Below, one piece after another: positions 23,601-33,803 of a stretch of 64,000 bases of DNA. This stretch comes from an uncultured Bacteroidales bacterium (GTDB lineage Bacteria > Bacteroidota > Bacteroidia > Bacteroidales > Barnesiellaceae), in contig CASFYQ010000006.1 of the NCBI GenBank assembly GCA_949298955.1, positions 1-64,000 of the forward strand, in the 5' to 3' direction. A program made the translations under genes and the position numbers. Under the pieces are notes generated by a model, which saw nothing but the letters and a program-made list of their open reading frames with translations, was not told the DNA's origin and did no database searches. How positions within the stretch are numbered: position 1 is the stretch's first letter; each line of letters starts with the position of its first letter.

Positions 23601-24464
23601 ATGACGATTGTAAAACCGATAAGAGACTATGTGTTTTTTTCAGAGAATCTGAAAAGATATTATCCGAAAGTTTATAATGAACTGGATAATATATTGTCGA
23701 GTCATCAAGTATTTCATGACGTACTAAAAGGTACTGCCGATTATTGGTGCAGAGATTATATGCCGGTTCAGGTGTATGGGAATAATTTCGTACAATTCCG
23801 ATATCACCCCGATTATTTGGAGGGATTGCGGGATTATGAGACTCCGACGTCTGTCTCTGTAGGTTTAGCGGAGAAATGGAAATTGTTTCCCATAAATATA
23901 AAGCAGTCGCCTATTGTTGCTGATGGTGGAAATTTCACTTTTGCTACAATCAAAAAAGGGAGAGGTTTTACGCCTGTAGTTATAATGACGGAGAAAATAT
24001 TTGTTGAAAATCCTGACATGGAAAGAGATAATATTATTTCTCAATTAGAAAGCCTATTCCCTAATTATAAACTACTGTTTTTGCCATGGGATCGTGAAGA
24101 TACATGTGGCCACACAGATGGAATTGTGCATGCTGTTGGGAATAATAAGATATTGGTGAATCTTAACGTTTACCCCGATGATGTGGCTACAAAGATGAGG
24201 TCCATTTTGGAATCATGTTTCAAAGTAATAGACTTGGAACTAAGTGATTATCACGATATGAGTTGGGCATATATAAATATGATTCAGACTCATAATGTAA
24301 TTATTGTTCCAGGTTTGGGAACCTCGACCGATGAGGAGGCGCTGATACATATTAGAAAACTGTTTCCTGAATATAAAGACAGAATCTATCAAATACAGAT
24401 GCCTTCAATCGTTAAGCGGGGTGGGGCATTGAATTGTCTCTCGTGGACTTTTTCTTATTATTAA
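23601..24464 (+). CDS. Agmatine/peptidylarginine deiminase-family protein (PAD_porph fold)
   Basis: The 287-residue protein carries the guanidine-modifying catalytic set. WCRDYMPV lies near residue 49, and VADGGNF near 108 contributes the first acidic pair. DTCGHTDG (about 168-175) contributes His and Asp, and GGALNCLSW near the C-terminus contributes the Cys nucleophile. It is shorter than typical agmatine deiminases (about 340 residues), and its N-terminus lacks their usual opening. There is no signal peptide, unlike secreted Porphyromonas PAD. The start at 23601 follows the upstream stop by one base; a longer reading from 23544 would overlap that gene. Substrate could be agmatine, free arginine or a protein; sequence alone cannot decide. 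Confidence 0.8.
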   Translation: MTIVKPIRDYVFFSENLKRYYPKVYNELDNILSSHQVFHDVLKGTADYWCRDYMPVQVYGNNFVQFRYHPDYLEGLRDYETPTSVSVGLAEKWKLFPINIKQSPIVADGGNFTFATIKKGRGFTPVVIMTEKIFVENPDMERDNIISQLESLFPNYKLLFLPWDREDTCGHTDGIVHAVGNNKILVNLNVYPDDVATKMRSILESCFKVIDLELSDYHDMSWAYINMIQTHNVIIVPGLGTSTDEEALIHIRKLFPEYKDRIYQIQMPSIVKRGGALNCLSWTFSYY

Positions 24465-24518
24465 AATAATATTTCTTTATTAGGCGTTTGTTTTGTGTCG
24501 GGTCCATTCCTTTTTTCG

Positions 24519-24526
24519 TATCTTTG
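24519..24526 (+). promoter_or_regulatory. Predicted -7 box upstream of the mgtC-like gene
   Basis: TATCTTTG is a perfect -7 box. TTTG at 24492-24495 is a possible -33 box with a 23-base spacer, longer than usual. The start codon is 20 bases downstream. Confidence 0.5.
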
Positions 24527-24545
24527 TAAAAGAAAAAAGCGAGAT

Positions 24546-25262
24546 ATGGATATCATCGATGATTTTCTGAAAACTATTTCGGATACAGAGGTGACTACAA
24601 CCTCGGCCATATTCAAACTGGCGTTGAGCTTGTTGCTGGGCGGTATCGTCGGCTTCGAGAGGAAGCGCAAGGGGCAGGTGGCCGGAGCCCGCACGTTTGC
24701 GCTCATCTCTATGGGGGCGACGCTGGCGATGATCGTGTCGATTTACATTCCGCAAGTCTATTTGGGATTGAAAAACGGTGACCCCGGCCGGGTGGCTGCG
24801 CAGGTGATTACAGGCGTGGGGTTCCTGGGTGCCGGTGCCATAATCCAGACCAAGGGCTCGGTGCGGGGCTTGACCACCGCTGCGGGCATCTGGATGGTTG
24901 CCGCCCTGGGGCTGGCCGTGGGGGTGGGTCTCTACTGGATTGCCATTCTCTCGACGGTACTTATCCTTTTTACCTTGGTGATTCTCGAGCAGTATGAACG
25001 GCATGCCAAACTCGATTGGGAGGGCCACATCATTCATTTGCGGACTAATGAGATTGTCGAGGAGCTGGACCAATACAAGCAGTTGCTGGGCGAGTATAAC
25101 ATTTCGTTGCACAATGTACTGATTGAGTATGACTACACGGCGCAGAGAACCGATTTGAAATTTGTCGTGCTCACTCGCTCCACGACCGATTTCGTTTCGC
25201 TTTTTGCCCGTATGCGCAGCCTTTATCGAACCGAATATGTTTCTCTTCAAAACGAAATTTGA
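24546..25262 (+). CDS. MgtC/SapB-family inner-membrane protein
   Basis: The 238-residue protein has the MgtC membrane domain at about residues 20-150, with LLLGGIVGFERKRKGQVAGARTF-type opening, ITGVGFLGAGAI and VRGLTTAAGIW. A cytoplasmic ACT-like C-terminal domain follows (about 155-235). MgtC proteins affect magnesium or phosphate homeostasis and membrane ATPase activity, but the role of this member is unknown. I chose the ATG at 24546, 20 bases after a -7 box. The antiporter gene begins 2 bases after its stop, and the pairing suggests shared ion homeostasis. Confidence 0.87.
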   Translation: MDIIDDFLKTISDTEVTTTSAIFKLALSLLLGGIVGFERKRKGQVAGARTFALISMGATLAMIVSIYIPQVYLGLKNGDPGRVAAQVITGVGFLGAGAIIQTKGSVRGLTTAAGIWMVAALGLAVGVGLYWIAILSTVLILFTLVILEQYERHAKLDWEGHIIHLRTNEIVEELDQYKQLLGEYNISLHNVLIEYDYTAQRTDLKFVVLTRSTTDFVSLFARMRSLYRTEYVSLQNEI

Positions 25263-25264
25263 TT

Positions 25265-27508
25265 ATGGGATTGGATTCTCTCATTACCGATTTGGCTCTC
25301 ATCTTGATTGTAGCCGGGGTAGTGACCCTGCTGTTTAAGAAGCTGAAACAGCCCGTTGTCTTGGGATATATTGTGGCCGGTTTTCTGGTGGGGCCCAATT
25401 TTGTTTTTTTCCCTACGATTGTCGACGAGGGCGACATCGACCTGTGGGCCGAGTTGGGTATTATCGTCCTTCTTTTCTCGCTGGGATTGGAGTTTAGTTT
25501 CAAGAAATTGTTTAAGGTAGGTTCATCGGCGGTGATTACGGCTCTGGTGGTCGTCGCGGGTATGATGTTTGCCGGTTACGGAGCCGGGCGTCTGTTGCAT
25601 TTCACCTATCTCGACAGTATCTTTTTGGGAGCCATGCTCTCCATGTCGTCTACCACGATTATCATCAAGGCTTTCACCGATTTGAATCTGCGGAAGAAAG
25701 CTTTTGCCAGTTTGGTATTCGGGGTGCTTATTGTCGAGGATCTCTTTGCAGTGGTGATGATGGTGATACTCTCGTCGATTGCGGTAAAGAATACTTTCGA
25801 GGGGGCTGCACTGGTCGAGAGCGTGGCCAAGTTGCTGTTTTTCCTCATCATTTGGTTTGTCGTGGGCATTTTGGTGCTGCCGCTCATTTTGAAGAAAGCC
25901 CGCCGTTTTTTGAATGAAGAGACTTTGCTGGTAATCTCGATGGGGCTTTGCCTGGGTATGGTGGTATTGGCCAACTATGCCGGTTTCTCGTCGGCATTGG
26001 GAGCCTTTGTCATGGGTTCGATTTTGGCGGGAACCAACGAGGCTGAACGCATCGAGAAGGTGGTTTCGCCGGTAAAAGACCTTTTTGGCGCCATCTTTTT
26101 CGTCTCGGTGGGTATGTTGGTTAGCCCCGATGCGTTGAGCCAGTATGCACTGCCCATTTGTCTGCTGTCGCTGGTGGTTATTGTGGGGCAGATTTTCTTC
26201 GGTACGGTGGGTATGCTGGCCTCGGGGCAGTCGCTTAGGATTTCGATGCAGTCGGGATTCAGTCTCTCTCAAATCGGAGAGTTTGCCTTTATCATTGCCT
26301 CGCTGGGCATGTCGTTGAACGTGATAGATAAGTTTCTTTATCCCATCGTGGTGGCCGTGTCGGTCATCACCACGTTTCTTACTCCCTACTGCATACGGCT
26401 GGCCGACCCGGCTTATGGCTGGATAGAACGGCATTTGCCCGAGAAATGGCTCGCAGCTATCGACCGTTACAGCCAAAGTCAGACCGAGATAAAACCCCAC
26501 AAAGCTGTGTGGAAAGAGGCTCTTGTACAATATGTGTGGCGTGTCGTGCTCTATTCGGCCATCATTGTGGCCATCATTCTCATCTCCAAGTCGTGGTTCA
26601 TGCCTCTTATGCTCGATATACTGCCCGGCTGGGGTCGGCTCATTGCTGCCGGGATAACGTTGGTGGTGATGTCGCCTTTCCTGTGGGCGCTCATGGTCAA
26701 GGAGGTGAAAGTGTCGCTTATCAGGAAACTGGGAGAGGGACGGGCCAACCGGGTTCCGCTCACGCTGATGATTGTTTTTCGCATCTTGCTGGCCCTCTTC
26801 TTTGTCATCTACTACCTATCGACTGTACACTCGCAGCGTACCGGCGTGTTACTGGGGGTGGGCATATTCATTGTTGTGCTCATACTCCTGTCGAAGCGCA
26901 TTCAAAAACAGTTTATGCGCATCGAGACCATCTTTATGGATAATCTCAATGAGCGGGAATTGCGCAAGACCGGCCGCAACACGAGCTTGGTGAGCGATAT
27001 GCACCTGGCCTATATGGACGTCGATGCCAACTGTCCCTTTGCCGGACGCCGCCTCATGGACTCGAACCTGCGCAAGGAGTATGGGGTAAACGTGGTGAGT
27101 ATCCAGCGCGGGACGAAACGCATCAACATACCCAAGGGAGAGACCCGTATTTTCCCCGGTGACACGATAGGCGTGATTGGTACCGATGACCAGATACAAT
27201 CGTTGCTTACTGTCGTCGAGGGGAGCTTTTCGAACGACGACGAGAGCGAAACTCGCGAGGTTATCTTCACTCATGTGCTGGTGCCCGACGATTCTCCCTT
27301 GATTGGGCAGACCAGTTCGTCGCTGAATATCCGTAATAAGAACAACTGTCTCATTGTGGGTATCGAGCGGGCCGACGGCACCTTCCATCAGCCCGACGGG
27401 CAGGTACGTTTCGAGGCGCACGATGTCATTTGGCTGGCCGGTGAGCCCGACAACATCAAGCAGTTGACTCGCGAAAAGATTATGAACAATTCAATACAAC
27501 ATACATAA
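25265..27508 (+). CDS. Kef-type potassium/proton antiporter with two RCK_C domains
   Basis: The 747-residue protein has a CPA2 sodium-hydrogen exchanger domain of about 12 helices (residues ~5-390). Included are LGYIVAGFLVGPN, ELGIIVLLFSLGLEFSF and a second block FSLSQIGEFAFIIASLG. Three or four further helices lie at about 425-555. Two TrkA-C/RCK_C domains follow (about 585-655 and 665-740). No complete nucleotide-binding RCK_N domain is seen, so it is not a standard KefB or KefC. The start at 25265 is 2 bases after the mgtC-like stop. It probably exports potassium or another cation in exchange for protons. Confidence 0.87.
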   Translation: MGLDSLITDLALILIVAGVVTLLFKKLKQPVVLGYIVAGFLVGPNFVFFPTIVDEGDIDLWAELGIIVLLFSLGLEFSFKKLFKVGSSAVITALVVVAGMMFAGYGAGRLLHFTYLDSIFLGAMLSMSSTTIIIKAFTDLNLRKKAFASLVFGVLIVEDLFAVVMMVILSSIAVKNTFEGAALVESVAKLLFFLIIWFVVGILVLPLILKKARRFLNEETLLVISMGLCLGMVVLANYAGFSSALGAFVMGSILAGTNEAERIEKVVSPVKDLFGAIFFVSVGMLVSPDALSQYALPICLLSLVVIVGQIFFGTVGMLASGQSLRISMQSGFSLSQIGEFAFIIASLGMSLNVIDKFLYPIVVAVSVITTFLTPYCIRLADPAYGWIERHLPEKWLAAIDRYSQSQTEIKPHKAVWKEALVQYVWRVVLYSAIIVAIILISKSWFMPLMLDILPGWGRLIAAGITLVVMSPFLWALMVKEVKVSLIRKLGEGRANRVPLTLMIVFRILLALFFVIYYLSTVHSQRTGVLLGVGIFIVVLILLSKRIQKQFMRIETIFMDNLNERELRKTGRNTSLVSDMHLAYMDVDANCPFAGRRLMDSNLRKEYGVNVVSIQRGTKRINIPKGETRIFPGDTIGVIGTDDQIQSLLTVVEGSFSNDDESETREVIFTHVLVPDDSPLIGQTSSSLNIRNKNNCLIVGIERADGTFHQPDGQVRFEAHDVIWLAGEPDNIKQLTREKIMNNSIQHT

Positions 27509-27520
27509 AGACCTACGATT

Positions 27521-29044
27521 ATGCAGGAAAAGATTATTATTCTCGATTTCGGATCTCAGTACACTCAGCTTATTGCCCGCCGCTTGCGGGAGCTGAATAC
27601 CTACTGCGAAATCTTACCCTACAACAAGTTTCCTTATGGCGAAGAGGGCATCAAGGGTGTGATTCTTTCGGGGAGTCCCTATTCGGTGAACGACCCCAAT
27701 GCGCTCTTTGTCGATTTGAGCCGTATCCGCGGAGTCTATCCCGTGCTTGGCGTTTGTTATGGAGCACAGTTCCTGGCTCACACCTCGGGCGGGAAGGTCG
27801 AATCGGCCGATACCCGCGAGTATGGGCGAGCCAACTTGGCCTGGCACGATGATAGCGATCCGCTCGTGCGCGGCATGCGCGAAAACTCTACGGTGTGGAT
27901 GTCGCACGGCGACTCCATCACGGTCATTCCTCCTTCGTTCAAGCTCGTGGCCAGCACCCACGAGGTGAAGACTGCCGCCTTCCACATCGAGGGCGAGCCT
28001 ACCTGGGGTGTGCAGTTCCACCCCGAGGTGTATCACAGCGAAGACGGTACCCTGTTGCTCACCAATTTCGTGCGCGACATCTGCCACTGCGACATGGATT
28101 GGACCCCCGCCTCGTTTATCGAACATACGGTAGTCGAGCTGCAAGCCAAGCTGGGCGACGACAAAGTGGTGTTGGCCCTCTCGGGTGGTGTCGACTCGAC
28201 CGTAGCCGCCGTGTTGCTCAACAAGGCTATCGGCAGCCGACTCACCTGTATCTTTGTCGATAACGGACTGCTGCGCAAAAACGAGTTCGAGAGCGTTCTC
28301 GCCAACTACAAAGATATGGGGCTTAATGTGCTGGGCATCGATGCCAAAGCATATTTCTACGAACAGCTCAAAGGCGTGACCGACCCCGAGAAAAAACGCA
28401 AAATCATCGGCAAGGGTTTCATCGACATCTTCGACCGCGAGGCCCACAAGCTCACCGACATCAAGTGGCTGGCCCAAGGCACCATCTATCCCGACGTAAT
28501 CGAGTCGCTCTCGATTACCGGCATGACCATCAAGTCGCACCATAACGTGGGTGGTCTGCCCGAGAAGATGAACCTGAAACTGGTCGAACCCTTGCGCCTG
28601 CTCTTCAAAGACGAGGTGCGCCGTGTAGGCCGTGAGTTGGGTATCAGCAACCGGCTCATCGGGCGTCACCCCTTCCCCGGTCCCGGTCTGGGTGTGCGTA
28701 TTCTGGGCGACATCACTCCCGAGAAGGTGCGCATTCTGCAAGATGCCGACCACATCTTTATCCAGGGTCTTATCGACAACGACCTCTACGACAAGGTATG
28801 GCAGGCCGGCGTGGTGTTGCTGCCGGTACAGTCGGTAGGCGTGATGGGCGACGAGCGCACCTACGAGCGTGCCGTGGCCTTGCGTGCCGTGCTCTCGACC
28901 GACGGCATGACGGCCGACTGGGCTCGTCTGCCCTACGAGTTCCTGGCCAAGGTGTCGAACGACATCATCAACAAGGTGCGCGGCGTGAACCGCGTAGTCT
29001 ACGACATCAGCTCCAAACCGCCTTCGACCATCGAGTGGGAGTAA
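27521..29044 (+). CDS. guaA: GMP synthase (glutamine-hydrolysing)
   Basis: The 507-residue protein has a class I glutamine amidotransferase domain (Cys in GVCYGAQ near residue 79, [10 protein letters not shown] near 167). The ATP-pyrophosphatase domain has the PP-loop LSGGVDST near residue 225, and the dimerisation C-terminus ends KPPSTIEWE. It converts XMP to GMP. It begins 12 bases after the antiporter gene, so it may be transcribed with it, an association without an obvious functional reason. Length is standard. Confidence 0.97.
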   Translation: MQEKIIILDFGSQYTQLIARRLRELNTYCEILPYNKFPYGEEGIKGVILSGSPYSVNDPNALFVDLSRIRGVYPVLGVCYGAQFLAHTSGGKVESADTREYGRANLAWHDDSDPLVRGMRENSTVWMSHGDSITVIPPSFKLVASTHEVKTAAFHIEGEPTWGVQFHPEVYHSEDGTLLLTNFVRDICHCDMDWTPASFIEHTVVELQAKLGDDKVVLALSGGVDSTVAAVLLNKAIGSRLTCIFVDNGLLRKNEFESVLANYKDMGLNVLGIDAKAYFYEQLKGVTDPEKKRKIIGKGFIDIFDREAHKLTDIKWLAQGTIYPDVIESLSITGMTIKSHHNVGGLPEKMNLKLVEPLRLLFKDEVRRVGRELGISNRLIGRHPFPGPGLGVRILGDITPEKVRILQDADHIFIQGLIDNDLYDKVWQAGVVLLPVQSVGVMGDERTYERAVALRAVLSTDGMTADWARLPYEFLAKVSNDIINKVRGVNRVVYDISSKPPSTIEWE

Positions 29045-29088
29045 AAGCCGGGCAGCTGCTTCCGCAGTAGAATTTACTTGAAATAAGG

Positions 29089-29124
29089 ACGGGACCGATT
29101 TCCTTGCTGGAATCGGCCCCGTTT
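29089..29124 (+). terminator. Terminator of guaA
   Basis: ACGGG-CCGATTTCC pairs with GGAATCGG-CCCCGT across a 5-base loop, with one mismatch, and TTTCATTT follows. It separates guaA from the convergent glycan locus. Confidence 0.8.
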
Positions 29125-29147
29125 CATTTATGAAGAAAGATTGAATT

Positions 29148-31403
29148 TTATTTCTTCTCGGTGAGGACGAACCGGATAGTCCCGGCATCGACCAGGTCGG
29201 CGTGTGAGATGAAGCGCCCTTTGTGCTTCTTGCCGTTGATCTCGATGTGGTCTACATAGATAGCCTCGGCCGAGGGGCGCTCGCACTCGATGACCAGTGT
29301 CTCGTGTTTGTAGTAACGCGGGTCGAGATGCAAGGTGATGCGGTCGAATGTGGGGGCTGTGAGTGTGTAGCGGGGGATACCCGGGCAGTCGGGGTAGAAG
29401 CCCATCATGCTGAATACCGCCCAGGCCGACATGGTACCGGTGTCGTCGTTGCCGGGAATCCCGTCGGGCTGGTTCTTGAAATGTTTCTTCAAGAGCGTGT
29501 TCACCAGCGAGTCGGTGCGCCACTCTTGTCCCTTGACTTGTGCGAAGAGGTAGGGGTAGGTGATGTCGGGTTCGTTGGCGGGGTCATAGAGGTTTTCGTC
29601 GAAGACCTTGCGCAACTTGTCGGCAAATTTCTTTTCGCCTCCCATGATTCGTTTCAGCCCGTCGATGTCGTGCGGAATATAGAACGTGTAGTTCCAGGCG
29701 TTACCCTCGTGGAACCCGGGTGAAGGCTCGAAATTGATTCCCTGCATGGGGTCGAAGGGGGAGTAGAACTTGCCGTCGGGCAAGATGGGACGCAGCGTGC
29801 CATACTCCTTGCAGTAGTAGCGTTTGTAGCCCAGCGAGCGTTTGGCAAACACTTTGGCATCGTCCTTGTAGCCCAAGTCGGCGGCAAAGCGCGAGAGGGC
29901 AAAGTCGGACAGATAGTATTCGAGAGCGTGCGATACCGAGTTGTCGAACTGTTCACGCAGGGGTACGTAGCCCAAAGCCAGATAGTCGTCGTTGTCGGTA
30001 CGCAGGATATTTTCGCTGCTCGGGGCCGTGGCCGATTTCACCATGGCCTGGTAGGCAGTTTCGGCATCGAATCCTTTCAATCCGCGCAGCCAGGTGTCGG
30101 CGAGCATGATGGTCGCCGGGTCGCCCGACATGGTGAGGGTCTCGTTGCCGTAGAGTTCCCAGCGGGGCAGCCAGCCGCACTCGTTGTACATATCGATGAG
30201 CGTCTGTGTCATGTCGAGCTGCATCTGCGGGTAGACGAGCGTGAAGAAGGGGTGCACGTTGCGGAAAGTGTCCCACAACGAGAATACAGTATAGCGGTCG
30301 TGGGGCGTGGTAAGTATCTGCTGGCTCTCCATGGCGGGATATTGACCATTGACGTCTTGCAGAATGTTGGGGTGAATGAGCATGTGATAGAGTGCCGTGT
30401 AGAAAATGGTTTTCTGCTCGTCGGTGCCTCCCTCGACCTCGACATGCGACAAGATGTCGTTCCATTGCCGGCGGGCATCGTGTACCACTTGGTCGAAGCG
30501 GAATCCCTGTTGCTCGCTATCGAGATTCTCGCGGGCGTTGGCCGTGCTGACGAACGACACGCCTATCTGTACCTGTATCTGCTCGCCCGGCTGGGTGTTG
30601 TAGGTGAAATAGACGCCTATGTCGTCGCCTGACATCTCTTTGGTGTAGCGCGAGTAGATTTTGTATTTCCCGTTGTCGGGGTCCCACTCGGCCTCTACGC
30701 CGGTCATGGGGCGTTGCTTTTTCCAGTAGCCCGATTGCTGGGGTTTTTTGTCGACTCGTATCACAAAGTAGATGGGGAACACACCTTGGCGGTTGTAGTA
30801 GCAGAAACCGCCCAGCAGTTTGCTTCCTTCGTATTCGGTGTCGCTCACTTTGCGCACGGTGGCTCCGCTCTCATTGGTGAGGCCTTCGCCCAGGTTGAGG
30901 AGTATGTGGCTCTCGCCTCCGGGGTAAGTGAAACGGGCTATGGAACTGCGCATCGTGGCACTCACCTCGGTGTCGATACCGTAGCGGGTGAGGCGGTTGG
31001 CATAGTAGCCGGGGTGAGCTTCTTCCATCGTGTACTCGCTGCCGTATTGTTTGTAGTCGACACACAACTCGCCGTTGGTGGGCATGAGCAGCAGGGAGCC
31101 CAGGTCGGGGCATCCCACGCCGCTGAGGTTCACGTGCGAGAAGCCGGTGAAGAAGCGGTTGTGATATTCATAGGGCGTGGACCACCAGCGGGCATCCTTG
31201 TCGTAGACGTTGAGGTCGGAACCCATCACGTTGAAGGGGGTAACCGACATCAGACCGTTGGGGCAGATAGCCCCGGGATTGGTGGTGCCGAAATTGGTGG
31301 TACCGATAAAGGGGTTTATATAAGCGACAGGCTCGCCTGCCCCTGCCGGGACCGACGAGACTGTCATTAAAATTGAAGCAATGATGAGATTGCGAATGTT
31401 CAT
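29148..31403 (-). CDS. GH92 alpha-mannosidase, exported
   Basis: The 751-residue protein has a signal peptide ending near VPAGAGEP, then the GH92 fold. [11 protein letters not shown] opens the mature protein. [12 protein letters not shown] and [21 protein letters not shown] mark the (alpha/alpha) barrel. [10 protein letters not shown] near residue 566 carries the acid Glu, and [11 protein letters not shown] near 653 the base Asp. GH92 enzymes are calcium-dependent exo-alpha-mannosidases of N-glycans. The reading frame extends upstream to 31757, but that would overlap most of the GH130 gene. The ATG at 31403 overlaps the GH130 stop by 4 bases. It is the last gene of the locus. Confidence 0.95.
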   Translation of the reverse strand: MNIRNLIIASILMTVSSVPAGAGEPVAYINPFIGTTNFGTTNPGAICPNGLMSVTPFNVMGSDLNVYDKDARWWSTPYEYHNRFFTGFSHVNLSGVGCPDLGSLLLMPTNGELCVDYKQYGSEYTMEEAHPGYYANRLTRYGIDTEVSATMRSSIARFTYPGGESHILLNLGEGLTNESGATVRKVSDTEYEGSKLLGGFCYYNRQGVFPIYFVIRVDKKPQQSGYWKKQRPMTGVEAEWDPDNGKYKIYSRYTKEMSGDDIGVYFTYNTQPGEQIQVQIGVSFVSTANARENLDSEQQGFRFDQVVHDARRQWNDILSHVEVEGGTDEQKTIFYTALYHMLIHPNILQDVNGQYPAMESQQILTTPHDRYTVFSLWDTFRNVHPFFTLVYPQMQLDMTQTLIDMYNECGWLPRWELYGNETLTMSGDPATIMLADTWLRGLKGFDAETAYQAMVKSATAPSSENILRTDNDDYLALGYVPLREQFDNSVSHALEYYLSDFALSRFAADLGYKDDAKVFAKRSLGYKRYYCKEYGTLRPILPDGKFYSPFDPMQGINFEPSPGFHEGNAWNYTFYIPHDIDGLKRIMGGEKKFADKLRKVFDENLYDPANEPDITYPYLFAQVKGQEWRTDSLVNTLLKKHFKNQPDGIPGNDDTGTMSAWAVFSMMGFYPDCPGIPRYTLTAPTFDRITLHLDPRYYKHETLVIECERPSAEAIYVDHIEINGKKHKGRFISHADLVDAGTIRFVLTEKK

Positions 31404-32365
31404 AGTATGGAGTTGTTTTTTGTAAATTCGATGATTTCCGAAATGTATCCGAAAGCCATGCCTACTACCGTGTCGGCGGCGCCATAGTAAACGGCTACGC
31501 GGTCGCCGTCGGTGAGGGCCGCACAGGGGAATACCACGTTGGGCACATCGCCTTGCAGCTCGTAGGGAGCGGCGGGAGCCAGCAGGTAGGGACGTGTGCG
31601 GTAGAGCACCTTCGAGGGGTCGTCCTTGTCGAGCAGAGCGGCCCCCATCGAGTAGCGAAATCCGTTGCAGGTGGTGATTACGCCGTGATAGAAGAGCAGC
31701 CACCCTTCGTCGGTGAGAATGGGGATAGGCCCGGCTCCTATCTTGGTGCATTGCCAAGCGCTCTCGGGGAACGGGGTCGGCGAGAGCACGTGACGGTGCT
31801 CGCCCCAGAATTTCATGTCGGGACTATAACTGATATAGATGTCGCCGAAAGGTGTGTGGCCGCTGTCGCTGGGACGGCTCAACAGGGCATATTTGCCGTT
31901 GATTTTCTGGGGGAAGAGCACACCGTTGCGGTTGAAAGGCAGCAAGGCGTTCTCGCATTGGAAGAACTCTTTGAAATCGAAAGTGTAGCCTACGCCGATG
32001 GTGGGGCCGTAGTAGCCGTTGCACCAGGTAATCCAGTAGCGGTCTTCAATCCAGGTGACACGCGGGTCGTATTTGTATTCCGACTCAATCATCTCGGTGT
32101 TACCCGGTTTGAACTTGATGGGTTCATGCTCGATTTCCCAGTGGATACCGTCTTTGCTGAAACCGGCAAAGATATTCATCTGTACGGCGCGGTTGTCGCA
32201 GCGGAACACACCGGCAAAGCCGTCGCCAAAGGGTACTACGGCACTGTTGAAGATACTGTTCGATGTAGGGATATGGTAACGACCAATCACCGGGTTTTGC
32301 GAGTAACGCCACATGACCTCCGTGCAGCCGGCCGGACGGTCTTCCCAAGGCATGTTTTTTGTCAT
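31400..32365 (-). CDS. GH130 beta-1,4-mannosyl-N-acetylglucosamine phosphorylase
   Basis: The 321-residue protein has no signal peptide, so it is cytoplasmic. It closely follows the characterised gut enzyme UhgbMP and Bacteroides relatives, as far as I recall their sequence: PWEERPAGC-like start, [62 protein letters not shown] and [11 protein letters not shown]. That subgroup phosphorolyses Man-beta-1,4-GlcNAc, the N-glycan core disaccharide, to mannose-1-phosphate and GlcNAc. The gene lies between the MFS carrier and a GH92, the expected place for the final step of N-glycan use. Confidence 0.93.
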   Translation of the reverse strand: MTKNMPWEDRPAGCTEVMWRYSQNPVIGRYHIPTSNSIFNSAVVPFGDGFAGVFRCDNRAVQMNIFAGFSKDGIHWEIEHEPIKFKPGNTEMIESEYKYDPRVTWIEDRYWITWCNGYYGPTIGVGYTFDFKEFFQCENALLPFNRNGVLFPQKINGKYALLSRPSDSGHTPFGDIYISYSPDMKFWGEHRHVLSPTPFPESAWQCTKIGAGPIPILTDEGWLLFYHGVITTCNGFRYSMGAALLDKDDPSKVLYRTRPYLLAPAAPYELQGDVPNVVFPCAALTDGDRVAVYYGAADTVVGMAFGYISEIIEFTKNNSIL

Positions 32366-32440
32366 ATTGTTTTTCCTTTTTGTGTTAGTAATTTTGCTGA
32401 CTAAAATAGGTATTTAAATCGACATGGCCATGGGGCTACG

Positions 32441-33769
32441 CTATTTTTCCTTCGTTTTTTTCGAGTCGTCGTAGGTAAATGGGATAAAGTAGGTAATCAG
32501 CAGCGACGGTATTGTGGCCAGCAGCACGTAGATAAAGAATTTTTCATAGCCCAGCCAGTCGCTGAAGAAGCCGCTCATCATTCCCGGCAGCATGACGCCC
32601 AAATTCATGATACCCGAAGCGAAAGCATAGTGCGACATTTGATGCTTGCCCGGGGCGATTTGTTGCATCATAAAGAGGGTGAGGCCCACGAATCCGAATC
32701 CGTAGCCGAAATACTCGGTGATGATTCCGGCTCCTATTATATAGAGGTTTTCGGGCTGGAACACGGCCAGCAGCGTATAGGCTACAAACGGGAAATTGAA
32801 CACGCAGCAGAGCGAGAAGAGCGTCTTTTTCAATCCCCGGCGCGACACATAAATGCCGGCCAACAGCGACCCCAGCACGAAAGCGGCCGAGCCGAATACG
32901 CCGTTGAGCGTGCCTATCTCGGTGAGCGAGAGGCCCAAACCGCCTATGTCGCGCGAGGAGCGGAGAAACAGGGGCGCTATCTTCATGATAAATCCTTCGG
33001 CAAATCGGTAGAGAATGATGAAGCAGATGTAATAGACGATGTGTTTCTTGGTGAAGAAATTCTTGATAACCTCCCATAACTCTCTCATTACATCGGCACT
33101 CGACCTTTTTTCGTTGGATTGCACTTGCGTGCAGGGCAGAGCTTTCGAGTGGTAAAGTCCCAGTACCAGCAGCAGAGCCGAAATGATGATAAAGATAATC
33201 ATCCAGGCCTCTTTATAGGCCGGTATGTTCTGTTGGATAGAGGCACCTTCGATGGCTCCGAAATGCTCGGCCAACATACCGGCTATGGCTACCAGCCCCC
33301 CGTTAGCTACCAGCTTGGCAATATTGTAGAAGGCTCCTTGCACCCCGATGTATTTGGCTTGGTCTTCGGGCGAGAGCTCGGCCATATACACGCCGTCGCA
33401 GGCGATGTCGTGTGTGGCTCCGCTCAGAGCGATGACTGCCATTGTCGAGATACTGATAGCAAAGAAATAATCGAATTTCAGCGAAAATGCTACGATACCG
33501 AAGAGTAGTCCGCTGAGCAACTGGGTGACCACGACGAAAAATTTCTTGGTGCGGTACATCTCCAAAAAGGGGCTCCAAAGAAATTTCAAAGTCCAGGGCA
33601 ACATGATGATTGATGTCCAAAAGGCAATTTGCGTATCGGATATTCCTAAGTCTTTGAACATGAACGTCGATACGAGATTTACCGCAATGAAAGGCAATCC
33701 CATGGCGAAATAGACTGTGGGAACCCATTTGATAGGATTGTTCGATTTTACTTGGCTATCCTTCTTCAT
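32441..33769 (-). CDS. MFS transporter of the N-glycan locus
   Basis: The 442-residue protein has 12 predicted membrane helices and resembles AmpG-like or Bacteroidales oligosaccharide MFS carriers. Recognisable stretches are PTVYFAMGLPFIAVN, FWTSIIMLPWTLKFLWSPFLE and GATHDIACDGVYMAEL. The start MKKDSQ at 33769 was chosen; the frame continues 36 codons upstream into the GH20 gene but without a plausible protein. From the neighbouring GH130 I infer it carries Man-beta-1,4-GlcNAc or a close relative across the inner membrane. Confidence 0.87.
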   Translation of the reverse strand: MKKDSQVKSNNPIKWVPTVYFAMGLPFIAVNLVSTFMFKDLGISDTQIAFWTSIIMLPWTLKFLWSPFLEMYRTKKFFVVVTQLLSGLLFGIVAFSLKFDYFFAISISTMAVIALSGATHDIACDGVYMAELSPEDQAKYIGVQGAFYNIAKLVANGGLVAIAGMLAEHFGAIEGASIQQNIPAYKEAWMIIFIIISALLLVLGLYHSKALPCTQVQSNEKRSSADVMRELWEVIKNFFTKKHIVYYICFIILYRFAEGFIMKIAPLFLRSSRDIGGLGLSLTEIGTLNGVFGSAAFVLGSLLAGIYVSRRGLKKTLFSLCCVFNFPFVAYTLLAVFQPENLYIIGAGIITEYFGYGFGFVGLTLFMMQQIAPGKHQMSHYAFASGIMNLGVMLPGMMSGFFSDWLGYEKFFIYVLLATIPSLLITYFIPFTYDDSKKTKEK

Positions 33770-33803
33770 TTTTTTGTTTCTATATGGCTTTTGAGTATCT
33801 CTG

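Noticed and set aside
31404-31757. N-terminal extension of the GH92 frame by 118 codons
   Set aside because: It would overlap GH130 coding sequence; the signal peptide begins at the ATG at 31403.
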